NCBI RefSeq assembly: GCF_043641665.1
Contig: NC_092201.1
Span: 3,372,501-3,436,500, forward strand
Length of the DNA stretch: 64,000 nt
Reading direction: 5' to 3'
Source of the DNA: Enoplosus armatus
Taxonomy: Eukaryota > Chordata > Actinopteri > Centrarchiformes > Enoplosidae
Positions 29,623-48,683 of this stretch are shown here, piece after piece. The stretch's first letter is position 1; the number at the start of each line of letters is the position of its first letter. The notes beneath the pieces were generated by a model that did not search any database, was not told the origin of the DNA, and saw only the letters and a program-made list of their open reading frames with translations. Made by a program: the position numbers and the translations under genes.

Positions 29623-32600
29623 GTACGCGCCGCACTTTGACAGGAAACTCCACAAGCAAGCTCAAGTGAGAATAGTGGTGGAAGTATTCAATATAATCTG
29701 CAGTAAAGTAAAAGAAATACCACTCTTTAAAAGTACTTGAACAATTATAAAGTATAATTTCATTAATTTTGATTTATTAACATGTTAGTGCTGCTTTAAT
29801 GTTGTAGTTGGTCAAGGTGAAGCTAGTTTTAACTGCATTATATACCTTTGGGGTAGTTTAACCTGTAACATTGTTATTAACTGAGCCAAGCAAGGTACAA
29901 GTACTTCATTACACCACTGAGTGGAAACCGTGAACTTCATCATATGGTGATAAAGGCTGTCAATGTGTATTATTATTTTTAGTCAGTGGTAAAAGATACT
30001 ACTGAGGTAAAGGTACCAATGCAGTAATGCACAAATATTCAATTACCAGTAAAAGTATAATCAGCAAAATGAAAGTATCAAAAGTAACAGTACTCGTTCT
30101 GCAGAACAATTCAGACTGAAATATGTCAACAGCTGTTGGTTGGATTGCCATGAAATGTAGAGCACACGTTCATGTTCCCCACAGGATGAACTCAAATCAC
30201 TTTATTGATCCCAACCTTTCATCTAGCGCCACCATGAGGTCAGATTTTTTAATTTGTCCAACACTTTGGTTTTTGATCAAATACCTGCAAAACTAATTAG
30301 TTTGTTTAGTGCTAATTAGCTAATGTTAGCATGCTAACAGGCTAAACTAAAATGATGAACATGGTAAACACTGTACCTGCTTAACGCTAACATGTTGGAA
30401 TTGTCATTGTGAGCATGTCAGCATGCTAAAGTTAGCATTTAGCACATTTAAGTCTTAGTTCATCCAGCACGGATGAAGGTCACATTTCAATCCAAGCAGT
30501 TCACAATTATTCAGTGGAACTCGTGCAGTGTTTGCATTTCTCTGCAGACGGTTTTCGACCGTCTCCCGGACCGTCCCCCTGATTCTCTCTGTCCGCCCCA
30601 CTCGGGCTCTGGTCGATGAGAAGTTCAAGGTGTGGGTGGAGAATCTGCCTCCAGGATCTCCAGTAACACTTCACTCCCTCCACTGCTCTGAGGACAAGGA
30701 CTTCTGGGAGGCCTATGGACACTACATCAGTGACCACAGAGGAACTGTGTCTGGTGGGTTCTCTCTTCCTAAGACAAAAACACCACAGATAATGTGTTTT
30801 CTTGTTGTTGACATTTTAATGCTTTCATAGTTGCAGAGGATTTGAGTTTTGGGGGCACGTACACGGGAAAAGAACCCATGGGTTTGTTGTGGAGTATGCG
30901 TCCGGTCCCAGGCAGCCGTCCAGGCCTCAGGTAAAGTTTGCTCTGCACACCTTGATTAAGACACTGTTAATTATGTAAATTATTATGAAAAATGGTGGCT
31001 CTTGCTATTTGGAGGAATACCTGATGAGAGTTTGTCATTGGGTGAGGTTCAATGTTAAACACTTTGCCCTTTTCTTTACCTGTCAGGTTGAGAAAGCTCG
31101 ATGTCTGCATCCCCATGGTGGTCCACGTTTCGGTGTACGGTGGACATGTAGCTGAGGGCTTCAGGGAGAAGGCTCCTCTGGCCTCGGTGCTCACAGAGAG
31201 ATGGTACATGGCTCCAGGGGTCCAGAGGATTGATATCAGAGAGAAAGGAGTCCAAGGGACCCTCTTTATACCTTCAGGTACACCTGCATCACCTGAAAAA
31301 CATATTTCCTCCTCTTATCATCTTTTGTTGACCGTCAAAGAGGCTGGGGTGTCTCTTGAATCTGCTTCTCCTTGCCTCAGGTCCAGGACCCTTCCCTGGG
31401 CTGTTGGATATGTGGGGAGTCGGTGGAGGGCTGTTGGAGTATCGTTCGGCCTTGCTGGCGTCGCATGGTTATGCTTCTTTGGCGCTGGACTATTTAACCT
31501 CCGGTGAGGTGAAGTCAGCAGATGTTGGGTTCAACTATTTTGAGGTTTGTGTTATGTTATCATCTCCACAGTTTCTACAGAGTTATTCTCAGTTTAGTTT
31601 TCACCAAGTTTAAATTGATGTCAAGCTGAAACAATTAGTTGACCAACAGAAAATTTTAACCACATTTAATAAAAATCTTAGGTACATTACAGAAGCATCT
31701 CACTGTCAGTTGGGTTAATTTCAAATAAATCTGTTACTTAACTTTTTAAATTGAGATTATTTTTGTTACAGTGATCGCACTGCGCCCTCCCGTCCTCAAA
31801 CTTGGCTGTATTATTTTCTTAATTCCCTGTTATCTATTTCTGCACAGGCAGCATTTAATACGGTCAAGGACCATCCGCAAGTGATCCCGGACAAAGTTGG
31901 AATTTTCGGTCTTTCCCTTGGCTCGACTGTGACCTTCTGTTTGGCAGCTGAGAGCAACGTTGTCAAGGCAAGTATCAAATGTAAAATATCTGTTTGAGTT
32001 GCTTTTTCTTAAGGATTTGTGGCTGCTGGGCGAAGAGTTGGGAGGTTTGAGATCTCCCTTCCTTTTCAACCGGAGAAGGAACTCATCACTGAGTTCCCTT
32101 TTGTTGGATTAAAAACCTGCAGAAGTGTGATAGCGTAGTGTGGTGTTGTGTTCCAGCCTTGTTGTTGTGTTTGTGTCAGCGGCAACCACTGTCTTGGACA
32201 AGGGGTGGCGCTCAGAGAACTCCATCAGGTGTTGGTCAAGTAGGTATTCTGTTGTCAGTAAAATAAATGCAGCTCAACAGAGTCTCACAGTTGGAGTGAC
32301 GTGAACATTTACTTGTGATGGCAGGTATCTTCACAAGGCACGTGTGGATGAGAACAACCATCATATATGGCGAGAAATGGGTCTAGCAATTATCAAGGAC
32401 TACTCAAAGAAAGCGGACGTAAGTACATTTTGCACTAAAAACATACACAGATGAGACTATATATTAGTTTGCAAATATTAGGGATATAATGCATTTTAGG
32501 TGATCGGTGTTAAGTTGAACAATGTGTTTTTCTAATATTGTTTGAGTTGTTGTGCCGACATTTATTTTGTTTTACAAGCATAAAGACATAAAGATCTGTG

Positions 32601-34014
32601 TCTTGTCATATCTTTTATGATCAATGTGGTAACAGATACTCAGTGGCTTGTTTTAACTACTTGTGATTGAATCTCTTGGAGGTGGGGAAAATAAACTGTC
32701 CAGTGTTGTTGATCAACGGCCACGATGATCAGAACTGGCCCACGGTGGAGTTCTCTGAGGATGTGAGGATTGACTATCAAAACAGATAGTGATTCATTTT
32801 CATTGTCTTTGACACAGTTTTGTTGCATTGTAATTTGGTTTATATTTACTTTTTGGTGTCTCACAGTTACAGGTTCATTCTAGTTTATTTCCAATTTTAT
32901 TTTATGAAATTGAACACAGCTTTTAAATTGTGAGAATTTGCTGCTTTACTTTGTTGAATGTGTAAACTAAATATTTAGACTGCTGGTTTTAAATAATCAA
33001 TTTAAAGACCCTCGTGTTTAGAAAATTGTGACGCCATTTTTAACTATTAACTGTTATTAACGATTATTTTTATTTGATTGTGCAAGCAAATTAGCAATTC
33101 ATTGAGAAAAGAATCTGCAGATGAATCGACAGTAAATATAATCAATAGTTGGAGCCCTTAACAACATCGCTCTAGAAGTGAAGGTGAGTCTAAACTGGTT
33201 GAACTGCTGCCATGACAGAACTGTGTCAAATCTCATAACTCAGTTACCTGTGTACAAAAAAACATGGCGCCTGGTTTCACATGTCCACCATAGATGTTAT
33301 TTTAAACTTGACCTCTGACCTTCAGATCGCCCTGATGATGCGTGCTAAAGGGAAGGAGCACCTGCTGACCAGAGTGGACTACCCTGGCGCCGGACACCTG
33401 ATTGAGCCGCCCTACTCGCCTCACGTCAGGGCCACTAAGTTTGTAATGGACAGCGTAAAAAGTGAGTTAAAGTCCTGCATTCAACAAATGCTGCTTAATT
33501 CAAAATATTAGCATTAAAAAATATATATATTTAAGTACTCATTATGCAGATATTGGATTAATGTTGCAGCTGTGTAGCTTAATCTTTGATATATTTTATT
33601 TGTTGATAATATTTTGTATTTATGATATGAATCTGTAAAGTAAGTAGTAACTCAATTTATCAAATAAATGTAGTGGAGTAAAAAGTGCAATATATACTAA
33701 TGTTTATAGTATAAAGTCACATGAAATGGAAATACTCAAGTACAAGTACCAAGTCACAAATTATGGCTTATATTAATACTATTCTTTATGTCAAAAGTTA
33801 AATGACTGAGCAGTTTAAAATGTCAACATCAACGCATCATTAAAATCCTTCAGCTGTGGTCATTTCAGGGTTTGGTACTCGGTAGTTACAGACTCTTCTG
33901 TTGTGTGTTTCAGTGATCATGCTGTGGGGAGGACAACCCAAACCCCATTCAGACGCTCAGGAAGACGCCTGGAGGAAGATCTTAACTTTTCTACAGCTGC
34001 ATCTGTACTCCTAA
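29543..34014 (+). CDS. Acyl-CoA thioesterase / BAAT-family alpha/beta hydrolase
   Basis: These enzymes hydrolyse acyl-CoA to free acid and CoA in mitochondria, peroxisomes or cytosol. Firm exons: 30548-30753, 30831-30930, 31087-31277, 31381-31544, 31848-31967, 32157-32239, 32325-32418, 32682-32762, 33326-33461 and 33914-34014 (stop TAA). They are in phase throughout and encode about 425 codons. The N-terminal beta-sandwich includes SVRPTRALVDEKF, LPPGSPVTLHSLH and HYISDHRGTVS. The catalytic domain has GPGPFPGLLDMWGVGGG, the nucleophile elbow GLSLGS (exon 6), the acid in NGHDDQNWP and the histidine in PGAGHLIEPPY, and ends at WGGQPKPHSDAQEDAWRK. Ser rather than Cys at the elbow favours thioesterase over bile-acid conjugation. 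The C-terminus is LHLYS, not a PTS1. Intron 6 uses a GC donor. Exon 1 (29543-29622) is tentative and has no ATG. Confidence 0.88.
29668..30110. repeat. Family D repeat copies upstream of the thioesterase exon 2
   Basis: Two adjacent fragments, 29668-29930 (GTGGTGGAAGTATTCAATAT to ACTTCATTACACCACTGAGT) and 29985-30110 (TAAAGGTACCAATGCAGTAA, AAAGTATCAAAAGTAACAGT). Confidence 0.6.
30115..30460 (+). repeat. Family A repeat copy
   Basis: Has the ordered motifs GGATTGCCATGAAATGTAGA, TCCCCACAGGATGAACTCAA, TCTAGCGCCACCATGAGGTC, TAGTGCTAATTAGCTAATGT and GAACATGGTAAACACTGTAC. It ends about 90 bp before the first firm exon of the thioesterase gene. Confidence 0.8.
33455..33765. repeat. Family D repeat in a thioesterase intron
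   Basis: Contains TATTTAAGTACTCATTATGC, GTAGTGGAGTAAAAAGTGCA and CTCAAGTACAAGTACCAAGT. It begins at or just after the donor of exon 33326-33461. Confidence 0.6.
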
Positions 34015-34293
34015 CTCCCAAAGACCAGATGCAAATGATTACATAAGCCCACGAATCACTGCTTAATACTACCACATGGTATTGGTTCCTCGCTGTGTTC
34101 ACCATGTGCCTTCTGTTCTGATGAATATAAGTGCTTAAAAATACGATATTCTTTTGAATGTTGTTCAAATTGTGCCTCTATTTTCATTATTTTGTCCACA
34201 AAGCCGTCAATCAATTGGTTTTTTTTTTATTTGCAGGAACTGTAATTTCAATGCAAGTTGTTGATGTCTGGAGAACTTGTCAGAAAAGCCATT

Positions 34294-34299
34294 TTTATT
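34294..34299 (-). terminator. Probable poly(A) signal of the C12orf56-like gene
   Basis: TTTATT on the plus strand reads AATAAA on the minus strand, about 606 nt beyond that gene's stop codon. I saw no closer canonical signal on that strand. It lies only 6 bp from the opposite-strand signal of the thioesterase gene. Confidence 0.55.
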
Positions 34300-34305
34300 A
34301 TACTT

Positions 34306-34311
34306 AATAAA
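34306..34311 (+). terminator. Poly(A) signal of the thioesterase gene
   Basis: AATAAA lies 292 nt after the thioesterase stop codon and is the first canonical signal downstream on the plus strand. Confidence 0.75.
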
Positions 34312-34332
34312 AGATCATCGGATCAAACTTTT

Positions 34333-34530
34333 AACTAACCCATCAGCCTCAGCTACGTCTCCTGCTAGTTAGCATATATTAGCATGCTAATATCCTAAAC
34401 TAAGATGGTGAACATGGTAAACACTATACTTCTTAACATCAGCATGTTAGCACGCTGACATTAGCATCTAGCTCAAAGCGCTGCTGTGTCTTGAGTGCAG
34501 CCTCACAGAGCTGCTAGCGTGGCTGTTGAC
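34333..34530 (+). repeat. Family A interspersed repeat copy
   Basis: Contains the family hallmarks TTAGCATGCTAA-type words, ATGGTGAACATGGTAAACAC, ATCAGCATGTTAGCA and CCTCACAGAGCTGCTAGC, in the same order as the copies at 30.2 kb and 56.0-56.5 kb. It lies in the presumed 3' UTR of the C12orf56-like gene. Confidence 0.75.
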
Positions 34531-34904
34531 TTTTGATCTGGTTTCCAGCACCAAAACAAATAATAACAGCACATGTTCAGTCAACAAAATGTTCCTTCAG
34601 ACACGAGAACTGGTTTTAGTTTATAAGAATAACCTGCTCAGCTAACTTTCGCTAAACTTTCTCCTTCATTTCACTGTCTGCATCTTACGACGTATACAGC
34701 AACACAAAGTAAACATGGTAGAAAGCAGGGCTATTATTTCTGCTGCCATCAGTTGTTTCACCTGTATTAACAGCAGTTCACTCACAGCAGCAGTGAAACT
34801 CGAAAGCATACAGCTCAAAGCACAAAATCACTCAGACTTCAGTAAAGGCACACACTGTCGGCCCTTTTTTCAGGTTTAAGTGCACGTATGTTTGTGTGCG
34901 ATCA

Positions 34905-44299
<9,395 letters not shown>

Positions 44300-44600
44300 G
44301 GCGGTACCGGCGGGGCGGTTAATGACAAGTTTGAGACGTTAACCTCCACTTTGTCGCGAGGCAGGTGATCCGCTGTGGCTTTCCATCCGTTCGGTTTGTA
44401 CTTCACGTAGACAGAAACTGCTGGGCCGGGAGGTGATGGTGCTCGTCCCGGTGATGGTGCTCGTCCCGTCCCGCTCCTGAACACTGAACAGGTAAACCGC
44501 CAGTGTCTCGCTCCATCAGCGAACACAGCTTGTAACGGCAAGCGCTCTGATTGGTCCGCGCAGGGAAGAGGAACGCCGCTGATTGGCTAGAAGATAAAGG
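44300..44600 (-). promoter_or_regulatory. C12orf56-like gene promoter and 5' UTR, CpG-rich
   Basis: CpG-dense sequence that, with exon 1, forms a CpG-island-like block at about 44050-44580. Two inverted CCAAT boxes (ATTGG at 44550-44554 and 44582-44586) lie 32 bp apart, oriented as CCAAT for the minus-strand gene and 250-290 bp upstream of its ATG. An 18-bp unit (GGTGATGGTGCTCGTCCC) is tandemly duplicated at about 44432-44467. Confidence 0.6.
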
Positions 44601-46669
44601 GTTATTTCATCATTTAAAACAGCTTTGAGCTCAGAGTTTTAGAGCCACTTTAGACCAGAATACATGGATATCAGACCAGGACCAGGGCGGGATTTAATAC
44701 TGAGGTCATGGACCCAAGTCCCCCCCTACTAATGTTCCTAATTTGTATTTGTTTATTTATTTATTTGAAGGTCTAAATGCTGTTTCATACCCTTCTTCAC
44801 GCTGCCAAGTTCAAACGTAGGGTGGTAAAATAATAAAGCCTATATTTTTATGCTTTATTTTGTTTGGTTAAACTTGCAGGTTGAATTTCTTCTTTCTCTT
44901 ATTACTTTTATGAGACATAAAGGCAGAAATTCAGAGGTAAAAGTAGGAGTCTAAACATACTGGGACAATAATATGCCCAGTCCATCCAAGCTGCCAAGAA
45001 TCAAAAAAATTCTGTGGAAAATTTTAAAGTAAATTACTAAAAATAATAAAACTTAAGTCTAAAATATACTGGAATCAGCCTCTCAGGTTCCATCCTCTGT
45101 GCCTTCAGTGGTAAAAACATCATGTTTGCTGTTTGGTTCGTTAAATTTAATTTAATTTAGGAATATGCGTAAAGAAGTATCACCTTAAAGTGGGTTTTGA
45201 CACACTGACCCTCTTTTCAAGACAGACACTCAATATCAGGTAACAAAGCAAGAGCCACATTAAGGCTCTTATCATCTGAATATAACCCTATATAACTGGA
45301 ATATATTCCAATATATCCATACGGCTCAGGAGCATCTTGTAATCCAGCCTCGTTTGTGAGGCAGATAATAGTGTAGACATCACCATTCAGTGGTGCTTTA
45401 AGGAACTGCACAACACTCAAGTAATAAACTAAACTAAATCATCCTAGTTCTCTCGATAATTCTGCCATTTTCAATTTAATCCCATAAATAGCACAAAAAA
45501 AAGTGAAAGCTCAAAGCTCATCAGTAAATTTGCCAAGAGTCCAAGACCTGCACCCTTAAAGATAAAACAAGGGAATCCAGCTGATGTGGGTGGACAACAA
45601 GCCTGTTGGCAGAGAAAAGTTATTCATGGCTGAACCTTTAACTTTTCAGATTTAATTTGAATTCCTGCAGATGTGATTTGATTTCTTAAATTATACTTAT
45701 ACCTAGAAATTAAGTTGAATGGGTCAAAACGTGTTCTCAGTTTCAGATTATCTCTCAGTAAAACAGCTTCCCCACAGTTCCCACTGCTATTAACAAATGA
45801 ATGTGATACATGTGTTATGCTCAGTCCTAAAATTCAATGTGAAGTCTTCCTTTGACATTTGGTAGCTTTTAGAGAAAATATGAGGGCTGTTGTTGTTGCA
45901 GTTTCCGGAGGTTACCACTAGAGGGCGACAGCTTCCAGGTTACTTAAATACCTCTTTACCCTCAGCTGTAAGTAGACTTAAATTATCTTCTGAGGTTCTC
46001 TCATATATTAAACATAGCCACTCCACTTTCATGCTTTAGTTGTGTATGTTATTAAAATGATTCAGTCACTTTTATATTTATTACTGCCAAATAATTAAAT
46101 GAATAAATCATTGTGTTACTATGAGATGTTTTGGGTTGATGTAAACCTGGAAAAATGTTGAAAATCATCCTCCTCTTGGTGACCCTTTCCAACACACACA
46201 CACAGGGGCGGTGGCTGCAGCTTTGAAGGGGAGCTTTGTAAAGGGGTGTGGAGATGAACGCCGAGTTGTTTTGGAGACCGAAACACACACATACACACAC
46301 ACACGATGAGGGAGATGAAGGCAGTGTTGTTGTACTGAGGAACACACTCAGTCTTTTATCCAGCTCAGTAAGCAGACTGAGACACTATAGACACACAAAC
46401 CAAGGCTCCAACTCATCTGGGATTGTGGGTTGAGGCTGCTGTTATTGTTAATATATCATCAAAACTCCCACATTCAGTCTTTTACACACACATAAAAAGT
46501 CATCCTGTTGCCTCTAAAATAGCTTTTTGAACAGGGTCAGTAAAAGGTGAGATAGACACACAGGATTAGCTGACACAAAGTCTAACTTGTTGTTTTCAAA
46601 GCTTTCAACCACATCTCATGGCCTCTCTTAGCGGACAGAGCTGCTCCATGTATCTAACTGTGCAGGCTG

Positions 46670-47065
46670 GAGACAGCGGTGGAAGAAGTACTCAAAAGTA
46701 GCAATACCGCTGTGTAGAAATACTTAATTAAAGCACCAAAAGTAAAAGTACTTATTATGCAGAATGTCCCATTTCAGAATAATGCATGCGTTAATGTGTT
46801 CATGACTTTAATGTTGCATCTAAAGGGGAAGCTAATTGGAATTGCTAGCTTGTGAATTTCCCTCTGGGGATCAATAAAGTTTTATTATAACCTATAATAA
46901 TTCATCATAATTTATCAAATTTATCTTTGTCTGCAAAGTGACCAGTAAATGAAGTTATCAAATAAATGTCGTGCAGTAAAAAGTGCAATATTTCCCTCTG
47001 AGATGTAGTGGAGTAGAAGTATAAAGTACGTGAGTATATGTACTGAGTTTGTTTCCACCACTGAC
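46670..47065 (+). repeat. Family D repeat copy, near complete
   Basis: Begins CAGCGGTGGAAGAAGTACTC and ends GTTTGTTTCCACCACTGAC, so the ends are near inverted complements (GTGGAA/TTCCAC). Contains GTAAAAGTACTTATTATGCA and GAGATGTAGTGGAGTAGAAG. Confidence 0.75.
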
Positions 47066-47426
47066 AAGGGCCTGTATAGGAAGTATAATAGTTGATCTCG
47101 CTAGACATGAAGTATTTACCAAAGTAATAAGAACACATGAAAGAGTACATATAGTGCTTGTGAACACTCAAACTCCTTAATTTTGGATGTTTTTACTCTT
47201 TAATTAAAGTTGTCAGTGTTTAGAGTTATTTTACTCCCGTGGCTGTGGTTCTGGTCAGCTGGGTCGCACTGTACTCCTTCATCATCATCATCATCATCAG
47301 TGTGTGTTTGTGTGCAGCTGCAAACAAAAGTAAGTGGGCCGAGTGGTCACACTGTCGTCTTTGTCCTGCAGAAGAAGAAAAACAGTCACATTTCCACCAG
47401 AGAGAGAGAGAGAAAATAGCCCCATG

Positions 47427-47427
<1 letters not shown>

Positions 47428-47494
<67 letters not shown>
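47428..47494. repeat. (CA)33 microsatellite upstream of cd9
   Basis: Pure AC run of 67 bp, preceded by a short GA run at 47401-47413. Confidence 0.95.
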
Positions 47495-47496
<2 letters not shown>

Positions 47497-48440
47497 GTAT
47501 GGTTGGTGTTGACCTTTATGGCATTTTGAAGGCTGGTAATGAGGTTTAAAGTTCAAACTCTAAAAATGTGACAATGTTTATGCTGCCAAATTCACGAATT
47601 TGGTGTTTTTCCCACAATCAACTTGTCATGTCAGGCTGGAGAATCAACAGTATGTAGACAATTATACTGATCCAGTATTCAACCTAAACTAACCTGTGTT
47701 CATCCCTTCTTTGATTGAGTTAATTGTCCACTTTTGCTCTTTTTGCTCTTTTCTTTGTTATTGTTTTGCACTCAAAGGCGTTATTGTTTTTCTTTTTAGG
47801 AGGAATTGTATGAGTGTTGTTGTTTGTTCCCCTCCTTATAACTGAGAGTTTATCTCATTTTGGCTTTTTTTTTTTTGTAGAATAGTAGTTCCTCTGTGTG
47901 CATGATGATGAGTTGTTTAGGTAGTTCATTTTGATTGTGTGATTTTATTTGCCTCATTGCAGTCCTGAAATGTTTTAGTCCTGGTTCAACCATGTAAAGC
48001 ACCTTATAAAGTAAGTTATAAAGTTTGTTTTGTTGTGAAAATGCTGTATAAATAAAGCTTATTATTATTATTATTATTATTATACAGAAGTGGGTGTTAC
48101 TACGTACATTAGATTCAAATATCGGACAAATAATGGAGTTTTTCAGACATGTTGCATATTTTGTATTTACCATGTCGAAAGAGATTTTGTAGGACTTCTA
48201 GCTTGTGGGTTCTTTTGGTCTTTTGGTCTAAAATGTATTTTGGTGCGCCTACTTCATGATTTCAGAATGTAATTTATAGTTTCTTTCTCTCTTTCTTTCA
48301 CAATAGCCCACAATTTAGGTATTTGTCTTAATCGTGGCTATATGAAGGACAAAAGAAGCAAAGAGGAGCAAGAAAGAAAGGAAAAAAGAAAGAAAGAAAG
48401 ACAGAAATCTCTCTATTTCTGTCTCTTCTTCTGTGGGCGT

Positions 48441-48683
48441 TGAGCAGTTGATCGTCTCTGTTTCCTCCCAACAGATCAGGCGCGCGGACACACAGAGCAG
48501 CATCTGTTGAGCGCGCGCTCTGCCTGTTTCCTGCTCCATCCAACTGACCAACTGACGGAACTGACCGAACGGAGCCGAAGCGAGCCGACCGCGACAGACC
48601 CGAACACCTAAGAAACAGCGAGAGGTAGCCAGATATTCGACAGTTTTAATCACTAGCTAACACCGTTAAAAGACGCTGCAGGA
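48441..48683 (+). promoter_or_regulatory. cd9 upstream (exon 1a) promoter and 5' UTR
   Basis: GC-rich block with GCGCGCGG and GCGCGCGCTC words (48480-48525) and many CGs, immediately upstream of the exon 1a ATG. It fits a CpG-type housekeeping promoter. The transcription start is not determinable. Confidence 0.5.

Larger units (their letters stand above)
44601..48440. other. Intergenic region between C12orf56-like gene and cd9
   Basis: No gene seen. Contents: a full D-family repeat (46670-47065), a CA microsatellite (47428-47494), an ATC/ATT triplet run (47281-47299), a second ATT run (48060-48082), GAAA/GAAG-type purine-rich DNA at 48350-48410, and AT-rich sequence. Confidence 0.65.

Noticed and set aside
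32239..32245. In-frame TAG after GTCAAG at the end of thioesterase exon 7, suggesting a pseudogene
   Set aside because: The donor is GTAGGT starting inside that codon (exon ends 32239), and joining to 32325 restores AAG TAT in frame, so the stop is intronic.
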